Shown here piece after piece: positions 1 through 15,000 of a stretch of 64,000 nucleotides of DNA. Source of the stretch: Malurus cyaneus samueli (lineage: Eukaryota > Chordata > Aves > Passeriformes > Maluridae); NCBI GenBank assembly GCA_009741485.1, contig VKON01000103.1, positions 1,450,287-1,514,286 on the forward strand, given 5' to 3'. The notes under the pieces were generated by a model. The model did not search any database and was not told where the DNA came from. It was given only the letters and a program-made list of their open reading frames with translations. The translations under genes were made by a program, and so were the position numbers. Position 1 is the first letter of the stretch, and each line of letters opens with the position of its first letter.

Positions 1-3000
1 CAGAGACACAGAAACAGGGCATGGCAGATAAAAACTGCCTTTGGTGTCCCCAGAAAAGCCTGGCACTACACAAGGAGTTTGTGCTGTTTTTGTGGAAACA
101 AAAGATGTTCCCTGAAAGAAAACACCTGTGAAATAAAAATAACAACAGTGGCTTAAAATATACTTTCGGATATGTTGGGCCAGTTCCACAGAGACATAAG
201 TAAACAGAACTTGAAAAACAAGCAGAGGTGTTTATCAGTGGAGAGATTTTAAAAATGGCATAACTGCTGTGATGATGCAAAATCCTCTCCCTGCAATACC
301 ATACTCTTCAAGTGAGTTTTGTATATAAAAACAGTCACTGATAGAATTTGTTCATTTTTTTCACTATTGTTGTAATTCACTTGCCCAATAAACATGTACT
401 ATCATTTTATATTTGATCACGTGGTGGAAACTTACCCAAACCATGGCTGTTAGTTTAGCCTTCCAAAATAAAGAGATGGATTTGTTTGTGTTTAAAAATC
501 CATTTATGAATGGCTATAAAACATTAAAAAGGTCATTGGCCCAGGCTGTTCTGATGCTGTGTCTGTGCCTCTGTAGACCAAACACTTGTGTTTAGCACTT
601 GGAGTTTTTCAATGCTGGTCAAAAAACAAAGGGGGAAAACAGCACAAAAGACTTATACATTTATTTTCAGGAAAATGTCTGACCTTGGTTGTGCTAATTA
701 CTCATTCCAGAAGGAAAACATTTCATTCTTTGATTCTAGTCCTTCACCTTGAAGATTATTGTTATTTGCACACATCTGTCTTTGTTGATTTGTTGATACA
801 CACGTAAGGTAAAGTTCTTTTTCCTTTAGTATTTTTAAATCCAAATTGTCTAACCTTCCACATTCTCATTAAAAGGCTCACATGAATATTTTTCCACGGA
901 AATTCCAGCTTAGGTTGGATGGCTCTTCTAAGGCAGGGGTTTATTTTGATTTTGGAGTGTAAAATTGAACAAACACATCATAATTTAGTTATCTGTTTTT
1001 AAAGAGATTTTAAATGGATGTGTTTAAATTCCTGGGTTCCTGATATCACTGCTGATACCATGTGAAATGACTTAAGCTCTGAGGAAGGCTTTTGAATTCA
1101 GAGGCTGAGTAAGAAAGCAGAATTGAGCTTTTTGCCAGAGGAAGGGAGCATTTAAAACGTGCCTACACTGGCAGGGCAGCATGAGCAGCGTGCCAAGCAC
1201 AGATTCCTGCAGCAGCATCTGCAGAACTGTAAATCAGGTGGTGGAAGGCTCAGCAAAAGCTGTGAATTCAAACACTTCCCTGAATTAACTGAGCAGGGGA
1301 GGGATGCAGGCGGTCATGAACCTGTCTCTGTTTTTCCTTGCTGCCTCAGAGTCTCCCAGAGCAAGTACTCTGGGAAAAGCTCTCCCTTTGTCTCAGTTTT
1401 CATTTGTTAGGGGAATAAAGGTAAAACTCTATTTAATTCTCAGTCACAGGTGGGTAATACGTTTCTTTCCTTTCCCATGTTTGAGAGGGATTTTTTTTTT
1501 TAATTTAAGGAAGGCACGTGTTCCTCTCCTAAAATACAAAATGCTTTTCAGAGATGAAGGTGGAAAAAAAGTTATCCTTACCATGCTGAAGGGTTTTTCC
1601 CCCTGAGCATCCCAAAGGCAAGAGACAAAATACAGCAATTTTTTTCTGCAAAAAACAAATGCTGACTCTCGGCAGAGCGTGATCTAGGCTTCATCAATCA
1701 GGGGACCACGAGGAACAGCATGAGGTTTACACAAACAATCACACACACACTCTGAGCTTACCTCCCCACACCTCAAATTTGCTGCAAAACTTTCTGCTCA
1801 GTTCCCTGCTTGTTTTTTTTTACATTTCTGAGAGCGTTTCTGTTGAGCTTGTAGGATTTCCGTAAAAGTGATTCAGGTTTGTGAACACTGACTGCTTAAA
1901 TTAATGCAAAACTAAACAAGCAAAGGTTTTTTCACAGTGATGGATTCTCACTCTGCTCTTGCTCAAAAAGTGAAATGAGGACTCAGCTTCTGTAGAGATC
2001 TATAATTTTTACTTAGTGTCATATGTAGGTGTGGCTATCAGGGAAAATTTTTGCAACATATTTTTTCTTTTACAAAGTGCAATTAAGAGTGATATTACTT
2101 CTAATTAATTTAGACTGAGGGTTTTTTTCCAAAGCTGCTCATCATTGGCTTATATTTACCTTGGAGTGGCATTTTTCCCCCTGAGAAGTACAGCTGAGTC
2201 TGTGCATTGCTATAGCAGTATAAAGTGACTGGAAAATCCCTGTGGCTGGTTGAGAGGGAAGCAGACACTCCCTAAAATCTCCTTTCTGAGGTTTAATTAA
2301 TGGTCATGCTCAATAAATGACCTCATCACATAGTGTATATTGTAAGAGAGTGCGTTTATTGGGAAGAAGAGGTGTTGTTAGTGGCCTAGAGCTGCTTTTG
2401 GGAGGGAGAGAAGAGAATTAAGCCTTTAGGATTCCTAAAACTGTGCCATGCACCCGTCTGTGTGACAAAACAGCCCACAATCTTGGGATGAAAAAGTAAA
2501 TTAAATCTGTTACTGGTGAGGACAAGGGAGTACTGTGTTTTCAAGACATATTGCAGTGACAGAATTACAGCAGTACTAAATCCTGAGCATACTTGCCCTA
2601 AGGTAGGAGCCAGGCCTTTTCCACACCAGTTTGGCTTCTCCCAGATCAGCTCAGGGTGTCTGGGATACCCGAGTGGGAACTGCAGGGTGAGATCCAGTTG
2701 TAGATAAAACACTATTATTATTTGTGTTGTTAATGAGCTGCCTTATGATATCTCATGGTAGATATGATTAAGAAAGAAACCGTGACACGGGGCAGCTATA
2801 GCCTGTTCCCTGTAATTTTGGGTTTCAAAACACTTGTTTTGTTTCTTTGGCAAAAAAATGGGGGAGTGGCATTGAATGAGAGGGAGAACTAAGCCTGCAA
2901 GTATAGTTTCCTTTTGCCAAGAGCAAAGAAATTATAAAAACAAATTCTTGGCTGAAAACTTAAAAGGATAGGTTTGGAATGTTATCTTAAAGGACGTTAC

Positions 3001-6000
3001 AATCCTGGAGCTTCCAGTCATACCCCAGATAAAGCACTTTGTTTATACATTTACCCCATTTCACGTACAATGCTTCTATGGGAGATGAGCTGTAAGGATT
3101 CATCCTTGGTTTGGATGACAGAAAGTTTAATCAGAGGGATTTTTTTATTTCTATAATCTGTTATTTCTATGCATCACACTTAGAATCTACATTTTTGCAG
3201 CAAGTACTGGTTAAACTGTTCAGATTTCATATTGTTCTAGAATTAACTCCCTTTCAGGTGTAAATGCTGAGGAAGCCAAGAGAATCTTAAAAAACATATT
3301 GTATTTACATCAGTATGACATGGAAAAGAATCCAGAAGTGAGTTTTTAGTAGCACCTTTACCATCCACTTTAGACTTCAATTTTAGATTTTATCTTTGTG
3401 TTTTGTTTTAAAGAAAATGAGACTTTTGGAATTATCAGGATTAAACTGGTACTGCCATTTCTATACAGATGAATTACCCAAAGTTTGACATTTCCAGCAG
3501 TATGCATACCTTCATTACTGAGATTCTAAAAATGTTTAGCATAACTGGTAGCTAGATTAAAAACTTGCTATTTTGACACTCCTCTTTGTTGTTGAAAGCA
3601 AACCACAAAGGGCTAAATTTTGGGTTTGTGGGCTTTGATAATAAAAAAGAGTGCAGTTCTGTCCTCCACTGAAGCTGATGGCAAAACTCCTGTTGTCCAT
3701 ACTAGCAGCAGGATTTCTCTGTACAACAAAGCATGGGAGAGTGGCAGAAGATCTGTAAATGTTTTTGGAACTCGGTTCTAACTCAGTGCTCAGGAAAAAA
3801 TTCGTTTTCTCCCTTGAATGTGTGGCATTTTCCTTCCTTTTAATTCTGCTTGGAAATTTGCTCTTATTTGTGCCTAGCTTAAGGGCCTACAGAACAGAAG
3901 GTGTGGTTTTCTAAAATAAACTTGTGTTGTTTTTGTGGGATCCACTTGATGCTTCGCACTTTTGCTTTAGCAGTAAAAGTGACTTGTGCTGACAGCTGGA
4001 GTTATTGCTGTGCCTGGAATAAAACTGTCTTTGTTTGCTCACTCCACTTTGAAAATTTAAGTGTATTCTTGCAGATCTAAGCTGAAATACGTAGATAAAT
4101 TTTTGCTCTCTGCCATAAAAATGGTTTATATGGTTTTTTGATGCTTGAATGTGCAGAAGACACATGTAATGATTATTGAAAGGTAAAAAAGAGAATGGGG
4201 CAGATTTGGAGGCAATGAATTTTATTTTTATATCCCATTCTTTCTCATTGTTTGTTATTTTTATAAGCTCTACTAGTGCTTTTTCCAACTCCCCTTGAAA
4301 TTAATGAGAGTCAGACCAAGTCCAAAGAGACTTCTGTAAATGTTTAAAAGATGAAACACCCTTTCTTTCCAGTGGTGACAAAGCTCTAACTTTAAAATGT
4401 GTCCTGCTAAGGGGCCATCTACTGGTGCAGCAGGTAGGCACTTGCTCTAAGAAAATGTGCAAATTAAGCTAATAAATGATGGTCCTGTCATGACATTTAT
4501 CACAATTTTTTGCCTGTTTCCACATTTGAATATTATTAGAAAATATGGCAGAGATTTTTATCAAACTCCATTGGAGACTGGGCATTTTCACAGTGAAAAT
4601 TCCCTTTTGAATTCAACAAACTACATACTTTGAAGGTCACATTGTCTTGTGACTCTTCTCCTCTCACCAGTCATGTCATGTCATTAAAAGCTGGCTACTA
4701 CAAAAGCTCTTTCTTTGGTTTTTGGCTTCTTTTCCTAGAATGCTGTGTCAGAAGCTAAGGGGAGGATCTGATCTGTGTTTTATACAGCATACTCGAGGCA
4801 GATAGCGATGCTATTTAAGTTCTGTGCTGTTTGCCAGTAGGAATGAGTTCCAAGGGTCTTTTGCAGCCATTCAGTTATTAGCTATAGGATTAGTTATATC
4901 TAACAATCACCACTGGTAGCAGCTCAGGGGGAGCCTCCCTCAGAATTTCCTTTGTTCCTTTATTGTTGGCATCCCTTTGTTCACATTGATTTTGGCACAC
5001 ACAGGTTTCAGCCAAAAGTGGGGGCACAAAAAAAGTCAATTTTGTGACTCTTTGTGACTCTTTGGAGAGACGAAAATATATGCAGCAACACAAGGACTTG
5101 AGGGGATTATTTGGCTGATCATTGCTGATCATACTAAATTTGTATAACGGAACTGCAAGTGATAAATTTGGCAAAACTGCTGGATTCAGTTACACCTGGC
5201 TGTGGGAGGAGAAATCCTGAGACAACATCAGGTTGCATGTCAGATATGCCCAGTATATGCAGGATTTTGCAGCTGGAAAAAGAAATGTGTGTTTCTGACA
5301 GTGACATAATTTTTCTGCACTAAGATGCTGGCTGACATTAGAAACCTTTCTCTGTTTAATTCTCTGTTTAATTTCCATTCTTTCATGAAGAGTAGGGTTA
5401 TTTTGTGAAGCTGTCTAGTTGCACCACATCCATGGGGGATGAATGCTTTTGCCTAGAATGTAGCAAAGCTTGTGATCAGAGTAAGTGGAAAAACCCACAT
5501 TCTTGCTGCCTGCTGGAATGCACAGCTGCATTCCCGGAAGAACCAGCCAGCCCAAAAAACCTTCTCCTGTCTTTTCTTCTGTTTGGCCTTGAGTTGAGAG
5601 GCTACTTTTGTTTGTTTGTGGATTTATTTTGCAAGACTACATATATATTGTCATGCGTGTAGGTGGTGGGGTTTGATCAGAGGAAATGGTTCCTTGCTGG
5701 CACATAGAGAAACAAGAAAATAGCATTTGCCTTGTGTACCAGATCCCTCAACAGGAACAGAAAGTTCACTGCTAAACATTAATTGTGACTTAAAGTGTCC
5801 CTTATCCTCCAATGCAAGTTGTATTCTGCAGTCTGAGATAAACATTATTTCCTTGGAACAACTCAACAGCTTTGTTTTAAGATAAAACCCTCAGGCTGTT
5901 TGTCAAGATCACATCTACCAGAAGGATCTGGCTCTGGAAGGAGTGAGGAGCTGCTGTGGGCACAGGTGACAAAAGGGACAAATAAAATATTTGTAAAAGA

Positions 6001-9000
6001 GAATCCTTTCTGCTGGAGGATTGCACCCAGTGACTCTTGTAGCTCATTCTCAGGCAGTAGCTGCTCTTGGCACAAGTCAGTGCTGTCAATAGAACTGTAG
6101 AATTTTGCTCTGTATCCACTATTGGCATTTTTTTTTTCAAAATTATTCACAAAACTAGAGTTAGGGTATGTTAAAAATAATTTATTGTACTGTCATATTT
6201 CCCCTTTAAGCAGATAAGGTTGTCATAATTTTCAAATTAAAAGAAGAAAAAAACCCTTAATTCTAGTGGACTGTGCTGTCACCCACAGAGCTCTAGTTTT
6301 TGGTTACATTGTTTGAGTTGCAGAGAAACACTTATTTGTCTAAACTGGTAATTTGAGAGATCTATAAAATCTGCATTTTCTCTCATGTTCCTCTCCCCCC
6401 AATCCAGAGAAAACCTAAAACTGTAAAATAAATCTTCGAATGCTGCAGAAGGCTGAGCACAGCTTTCCCTACATACCTTTGCAATTAGAACTAATTTACT
6501 GCCCTGTGAGACGGGGGAAATGCTCAAGGTAACTCTTGGGTAAGTACACCACAGAAAAGCAGAGCTGCTCTGTAAAAGTTATCTGCTTGTATTCAACAAT
6601 TATCAGGGTCATTCTTACAGCTACATACCTCAGAGCATTAATTAATGGGGCTGCAGCTGGTGGTACCACTTTGGCTGCTTCAGCCCAGCCTCTTATTCCA
6701 TATTTCTCAGGTTCCTATGACCAGTCTTGGACCACTTCCCATCACTTTTTTTTTCCCCCCAGAAGTACAAAAAGTACCTAAGTCTCTACTGGAAAACTGC
6801 CAGGCTTTCATAAAAAGAACAGAGCTGTCGTTTCTTTGCTATTTTTATCTTCTCTGCCAAAAAAGACACCATGTTGCATGGGCAGTTGTATATTTTAAAT
6901 TGCTTTCTCTGTTGAGTTTCTCGTTCTGCAGCCAGTGGATGTCCAGCATGTCCTGACTGCAGCTCCACTGTGAATCTTGGGCTCCTGGATTACTTCAGGC
7001 AATGATTCCCATGCACTTCTCTCTTTCCTAAATATCAGGTTTGAAAAAGAGCTGGTGGGGCAGTGGTATGGAGAAAAATCAGTGATAAAAAAGTTGTTTC
7101 CAGTCACAATGCCTTTTGCAAAAGGAGGGTGCAGTCCTGACCAGGTTTGGCACAGTGGCAAGATTCCCCTGGAATTCTGTTTGCTGGAACCAGGATCTCA
7201 AGGTTTGAAGAGCTGTAGTGGGTAGAGTGGTTCTGTCTTCCTGTGGTTTGTAAAATCCTGCCATGAAAGCCAAGTCACTTCATCCACTCTGTGTCAGGTT
7301 TTATTCCTCAGGAGTTCTTGAAACAGAAAGGAGGTAAATCTATTCTCGTTGCTTTCTGTCGTTTCAGCATAGAAGGCAATTTCACATAAATGTAATGGAA
7401 TTTTAAAGATGGAGTTAGCTGCCAAAAGCATTTAAAAATAAGATTGTATGAGAGCCCAAAACACTTTCTTTGCCAATGCTTTTAATTCTGATGAATTATC
7501 ATTTAAGATACTACTTTGGACTGTGAGAGGTAAGATTTCATTGCCAAAATACAGCCTGTTCCTGCAAGGACTGACTCTTGTACTTAAATTTGAATGAATA
7601 ATGTGAGTGGCCTCTGCTGCAATTGATACAACCTGATTTGGGATGTGCACAAAGCTTGTGAGATTAAAACTTTTTGGAGTTAGTTAAAAATTAAAACTTT
7701 TGTTATTAATGCAAACACAATCTTGAGCTCCAATCTGCCTTGGAAATACTTGCTTTTAATGGTGCAGCATCTCATGTAAACTCTTCCTGTAACCCATAAT
7801 GTTGTTACTCATTGTCTCATAAATATATATATTTCATAGATATATGTACGGAAACAGAAGCAGATAAATATTTGAAAAAAGACTAGAAGAGATAGTGAAA
7901 AGCTTCACGAAAACTGCCCTACCACAGGAAACACAGTTTGCTGTAAGGTGCTCAGTGGTGAAAAATGTAACCACATTTATTCTCTACTGTTTGAAGTATT
8001 TCTTTCTCCCTCCTCCCCCTACATTCTCCTGGATCTTCAAAATCCTTATAACAACAGGTTTTTTTAAGGTCACTTTCATCACACAGTTCCCACTGTTAAA
8101 AGCTTTGTAGGTGAGCACTGCTTTATTTCCATAAAGACGAATTTGCTTTCATACTTAAAAAAGGGCTTCATCTTTGGTATGGATGCCAAACAGAACACAG
8201 CTAGAGATTACTCTGTTTCAGGATGGAGAGTGAACTTTCTGAGAATTTACAGTGATACTGATGAACAGCACGTGTCTGAAGCACTCTGTACAAAGTGTAG
8301 TGACTGTGAGGTGGCTGATGATGCCCTGAATTGGATTAGCAATTAGAGTCTTATCAAAGTAGTAGCTTTAACTTCTTAATTAATGCTGTTTTAAATCTTA
8401 TACTGGGACCACACTGTAAGGAAGCAGATCTTTCTGCTCTTAACCTACATGCAAAGCAAACACTTTGGCTTTTATTGTCTTTTTTTAAAAAAAAATTCAA
8501 TCTGCTCTATGCCAGCTTCCGTTAATGAAAAATTTGGTACTTGGAGTTGAGAGCTCCTTTGTCTTCCTCCATGTAAATCAGCGAATCCCAGATTTTGGGC
8601 AGTCTGCCTTCCCCACACACGAGTGCTGAGAGAAGTGATACTGGAGGGAGCTTGCAGGTTCTGTGAGGGAGCAGTGATTTATGGCTTTTAACTGAGGTCA
8701 TTGCTTGGCACATCGTGGTGACCAGTTTGATGGATTAAGGACTCCAGCAACTCAAGGGCCCTTAACATTTGTAACCAATCATAATCTGGCTGGCAATGAC
8801 CACAACAAAAAAAAACCCATGTATTCTTCTTTGGATCTATTTTAAATTAGTTTAGCTTTATTTTCTTCTTGGAGAGACCTACTGCTGCCATTAGATACTC
8901 TTTGATTTGGTTCCAAGGATGGGTCAGAGTCGCATTTTTCTTTGATAAACCTATTTTGGTTCCCTCATTGATGTTCTCTGCTGAGAGTTGCACGTTTCTT

Positions 9001-12000
9001 TTTGGTCTGCTCTTTCATTGCCACATCAAGAGTGGAGTGGCCAAGCTGCAGAGCAGGCAGGAGGGGATTTCACAGTGTCACTGGGTGCACATGGGCTGTT
9101 TTCCTTTGTGTCCTCTGAAGAAGCAGGTCCTGATTAACAGAACCCACCCTAAATATCACCAGTTTCTTGGTGTCTGTGGAGTGTAAGGCAGAGTGCTTCA
9201 GAAACAGCAGCAGTAAGCCTTTACTGCAGTAAAAAGGTGGGAAAGAAGCTCTGAATAAAGGAAACTATGAATATGCATTGTTCACATATTTGAAATTAAG
9301 CCTAGTTCAGGAATAGAACAGTCAGATCAATTGTAATTCTCTGCCAGGCTGTCCAATGTCAGTGAAGGTGCAATGCTCTGTGCTTTTGGTATTGAACACT
9401 TTACTGTAAGGCTTTGAAAGCTGCCTTGTCTGTGTCAGAAGAGTCTTGCTGTACTCATGGCTGGGAAGGAGATATTTATTCCATATGAAGTTTAGGCAGC
9501 TCAAACAACAGTAGTAAGAATCAATACTGATCAATACTTATGTGGCACTTTTTACCTCCTGTAGTGAAATAGCATCTCTTGCCCAGGAAAGTCCAGTTTT
9601 ATTCAGCCAGATTTGTTCTGAAGGTGTTGATTTATTTTTCCTCTATGATATTTCACAATCCCAAGTGTTTATGTAGAGGATAGGGGTATGTCTTTGGGGT
9701 TTTACTTTTCTCTGTTACGCTTTCAATTACAGAAACACAGATCAAAAATAAATTGCCTAAATAATAATTATTTGGTTTATTTATATGTTTTATTTTGTGC
9801 TGCTGGCTCCCTCCTCCAGTGATAAGAGTTGTGTAAATGTAGGAGAAGGTGCTTCAGACAGAGAGAGAATATTTCTGAGGTGTGCAAAGGCAAACAAACA
9901 CCAGAAATTCTGGTTTTTGGTCAGTGCAGTTCTTTCAGAGTGACTTGCATGAATGAAGATGTTCTTTGCTGAGAAGATTCTCTAGATCAGAACTGTATGT
10001 GCAATGCTCTTGAGCTAAAATCCATGCTGGAAACATCAGCATGTACCTTAAGCACTTTTGGGCTCAAATACATCTATTTCATAGAGCTAAGAATTCTCTT
10101 CCCAGACTGCCTCAGATGTGGATATTTGTGTTAGAAAGAGCAGATGAAGGAGGGAAGCAAGCACACTTGGACTGTGGTCATAGGATATGCCACTGCACGA
10201 GCTGGGACCAAGACCTGCTGCCTTGTAACCTGTTCACCTCTGCCTTATCCACAAAAGGGTGGGGATGAAATGAGTTTTCTTCAGATCGCCAAAAATGTCA
10301 TCAGACTCCAGAGATCCCCAAACATAAACTGTCTCCAGCGCCTTCTCCTGAGTCCAGGGCCTCACCTCTTCCCCTCTGTGCAGCTGCCAAAACCTCTTGT
10401 TTCCTTTCACTGACAGCTTCACCAGTGCAGCTGTGTATTTTCAATGAGTAGCACTAGGAAAATTTGGGGATGGAATATAATTAAATTTTGAAAACCCGCA
10501 GGAAAGTTTCTGGTTTGAACATATTAGTCACTCAAGTTCAATTAAAGCTTTATTTCTAATGAATTTAGCTGCTACCACAGCATTTCCAGAGAGCTGCAGG
10601 ATGATCTTTGCTTTGCTGTATGCTGAATGTCACTCACATCGTTTTTTGCATCAGTGGGAAAACCAAGGTGCTGAAGGCCAGTGACAGATTCATGGAAGGA
10701 TTTGTGTCAGAACCAATTTGGGTCTTGGGAATTTTTTGTTGCAATCATTGTACAGAGAGCCATGACACCATTCCCTTTGTGAAACACAGCAAAATTCTAC
10801 CTCTCCTTGTCATCTGATGAAGAGAAGGTGAATATTAAATGCACTTCAGTTGGGAGCTATTCTGAGTTAGGATTCATGCAAGCCTTGTTCAGCAGTAAAA
10901 AAGATAATACTTCAAAAGCTTTGTAGTCCACCTTTTTAGGTGCTGCTGCTGAAGCACACCCCTGTGTAATCCAGCTTCTTTCCTAAAAAAAAGGATCCTT
11001 ATCTTATGTGGGGCATTTTAATAGCTGGTGTCTCTTGTGACAGTGGAGCTAATGAATCTTAGCTCTGGATTTGAATCCTTGCCTTGGAGCTCTTTGCCCA
11101 CCCCTCAATGCTGCTCCCTCTGTGTCCCCTGTGATTCCCTCCCTCCAGCCACCTTCCCTTCCCCTCCTTCTCCCCACACAACATCTGGGCAGTGGAATCA
11201 CAGATTGGAGTTTGTTCTGATGAGGAACTGGCCAGGGGGAGCAAACTGCAAAGAACTGCTGAGCTCACTGGGCAGAGCTCCTTTAGTGGGGGCACTGGTG
11301 GAGGGCCCTTTGTTTCTATTGAGCTGCCAGTTCCTTGAACTTTGTGCTCACTCAGCTTTGCTGGGAATGTCATGTCTGTACAGAACTTGGCTGAAGCAGG
11401 TCTGAGGTTGAGGAGTTCTTTGAGAGACAGATGGACTGGCAGTGCAATAGCACAAGCCTCATTTCCTGGGGGAACCTGCCTTCAAATGCTTTACTTGAAC
11501 CAAGATAAAGTGTTTTTGCTTTGTTTTCCAAGACTTAATTGCTTGGATTTAACTAAATATATGTATTAAATGACACTGTAAGCATGTTAGTAGTCTTCTG
11601 TCAGTTCATGCATATTCAAAAATAAATAGCAATGGATTTATTTCTTTACATATTTTACTAGCAAAGCATGGCACTGTTAGTCCTGCCTAGTTTATGTCAG
11701 CTCCACATATTTTTTGCTGTCATTAGGGCATTTCTTTTATATCCCTCTTCTTTTCTTCTGTATTTGATATATCACCCAAATGTTGCTGCCTTTATGGGAA
11801 GAAATGCACCATGCCTTTGAGCACTTGCTGTCTTCTTAAAAGGTTATGGTATTAGTCCAAAGGTATTTTTCTCCTCACCTTAGCATGGTTTCAGGTGTTT
11901 TAGCTTTACTTAATACAGATGATCAAAAATTATAAGAAAATGGCTAAATACATGTGAAGTATTAATAAACTTTAGAAATTACAAGCTCTAGATAACCATT

Positions 12001-15000
12001 TCCTTGAACAGGCATCATGTCCAATCATTTCCATCTGCTACTGTTCTTTATTTGAATCTCTGAAGCACATAAGGAACCATGGTGGCAGATCAGTTCCATA
12101 TTGTTCTAAACTCTATGTAAACACAGAACAGATTCTGGCATTTAAGGATTGTGAATTCTCATAAAATAAGTCAGTGCTTTAAAAACCACCACTGATGACA
12201 CCATCAACTATTAATCTATTCAGTAAATTATATTTTGTCTTTTTATCTGCATTCATTTCCAGATCTCATTCAGAAACATTTTACTCCTGCATGTCTATTT
12301 AATTTTTTGTCCTGTATTTAATTTAATGCATTGTGTAAATACACTAAAAGAAGTTAAACTTTGGGAGAACTATGTGATTACTCCATGCTGCAGGTGAGCT
12401 TTAGTGCATTAATCTTTGCCATGCAAGAGACAAGAGATGATTACTGAGGTGGCTAAGAAGGAACACAAATGTAGATCCATAGGTTATAGTTTCTTTCATT
12501 ATTACTGTATTTGAATCCAGTCTTGACTGTATTAAATGCATCATTGTGACATTGCTGGCTGCTTGGTGTCTGGTAAATTAAGTTCACAGGGTAAATCCTG
12601 CTCAGGGGAATAGCCAAACTTGATGCTAATTGCCAACTTTGTTGCCATGGTTATGCAGAACAAACATCTCCCTAACCCCCTGGACAGGAATCAGGCATAG
12701 CACAAAGGTAGCTAATTTACTGCTCTGAATAGGAATAGGCTGAATAAAAAGCTTTGGTCAGCAAGGGTTTCTAATCCAGTTCCAGTCATTAAGCATCCCC
12801 TGGTAGAGAAGTGATCTCACAGCTTACAAGCTGTTAAAGCAGACACTCAGTTGTGTTTGTATTTTCTCTATTACAAACATCAAGCCCCTTTGTGCCTTCT
12901 GTTCAGAAATTTGACAAAGAAGAGGCAAAGTTTAGCCATGGAATAATTTCTACACATCCATTACATGCCCTTGTTAATGCATAGAGGGTGTCAGTTTGGA
13001 GAAAATGTGTTGCATTTATATCCACCTGCTCAGCTCTACAGTTTGGACAGAGGACCAATGTCCTTTAGGGAGATTGTTCCCTTCTCCCAGCTATAGCTAC
13101 AATTCCTACTTCTCCAGTTCTTCTGCTGGCTGCCAGAGCAAGTTTGATAGATGAAAAAAAAGATGAAACTGAGGTGATTTTGGCATTTTGGCCCACTTGC
13201 TTTGGCGACATCCTTTTTGGCCCATGCTTACATGGAGTGCTGTGCACAGCCATTGGTGCTCACAGCCACGAAAGGGATACACAAACATTCTTCCTCCAGC
13301 TGGCAAGGGCAAAACTGACTCTATCAATTGGCAGCTGTGTTTATTCTGCCAGCAAACGACACCAAAAATATATTTTTAATTAACTTCTTCAGTTATAAAA
13401 GCCATTTAAATGACATATGACTTTCAAAACAAGATATTCTATGGGGCCTGTATATCTCTCCCCACTCCTATGTTTGCTTTTCCTGCTTTAGCATTTGACA
13501 TTAATGTCTGTCATTGAAAATCTCAACCTTTGTATCTTTCTCGTGGGAGACACAGATCAGAGTGTTTAAGCTTTGTAGTTTGGCATTGCTGGCATTTTTG
13601 TTCACCACAAATGTTTCTGATGATCCTAATGACATTTCAGCAAGTTTTGGAGGGAAAAAAATCATTAAGAATAGAATAAAAAATCCCTTGTTGATTCAAA
13701 GTTCTCTCTGAATGAGTTCGGGGAAGTTTAAATTCAGATATGAAATCCAACCTTTCCATTTGTACTAGAAGTGAGACTGTTTGCAGTTACTGCTTAAGAC
13801 AAAGGCAGTGTTGAAATCTTACGACAAAAGGTTTCAGGTTTGTTCAGCGGAGGGATGACTATTGATCAAAAATACATTCTATGTGTTTCCAGTTTAGTGA
13901 GGCACGCTCATTTCCAAGACCAAAACTGCTGTCTTTTTATTTTTGCAGTCTTTGTTTGAACTGAGATCCAAATTCATTGTTACTGAGCTTTAATAATCTA
14001 AGGGTCACTTGAAGGGCTTTTGTTTGAGAGACCTTTCAAGCCAAGCCAAGGCAGCAGTTTAGAGAACGTTTCTTGTTTGTAGACAAAAATATATTAAAAC
14101 AACCAAGGGAGCTATTAGTCTTCCACGTAATTATTTTTAATGTCTCATTGGACATGTATGAAATGCCTTTCAGTTCCTGTGGGAGAATTACTTTTTTGCA
14201 TTTTGCAGCGTAGCTTTTGTTAAATTTCTGCGCTGCTTTTCCATTGAGCAATGTTCACCCCAGAAGACTTTATAAACACAAACTCTATCTCCAGGAATAT
14301 GCTTCCAACATAACCCACAGAAGAACTCAGAGATTTGTTAGCAGTCATGGGCCTGATACCTTGCATACCTTGGGCCATTTTTTTTTTTTTCTGGCCACAG
14401 TCAGGAGAGAACGTGACCCCAGTTCATGGTGGGAGAAGTCAGAGAACAAGTGAGAGTCCTGCAGGAGGTGAGGCAGAGCCCATGGTGAGGGAAGGAGGGC
14501 CAAGACTCTCTTCACCCCCTTTTTCCTGGTAAATGCATGCCAGGGAATCAGAGCACCTGGTCCCTGGAGTAAAAATGATCAGCAAATGTTCTGTGCTGTG
14601 TGGCTCCTTCCAGTCACCCAGGAAAGGTGTGCGCCCTTCTCTTTTATGAAAAGAATGTTTTCCAGGGGAGGAGAACAAGCACGTAAGTTGAGGAGAGAGA
14701 GAAAGAGTAGCCTTATGGAAAGACAGAAACCTGCAAAACTGTAATTCTAGTAAAAATGTTCAGACTTGGCTTGGGGAATGAACATTATGTGCAATTTGTG
14801 CTCCACAGAGGTCCAGACTTAGCAGGTAGATGCAGGTGCATCACTGGGATGTCTCCTAATGGGGTACTCACGATCCTTTAAATCTGCCAGTTGCCCATTT
14901 CATTCTGAAAGATGCTCAGATGTTTCTGTCTCAGGCATTGAGACTCTCATGGTAGCACACACATGGTAGCTGTGTTCTTTCTGCAGCCTTCACCCTTCTC

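Noticed and set aside
8143..8346. 67-codon frame with weak resemblance (GMD..NT..Y) to a part of EIF3M, the neighbour gene in mammals
   Set aside because: The similarity is a few residues only, does not extend along the protein, and there are no splice sites that fit; I take it as chance.
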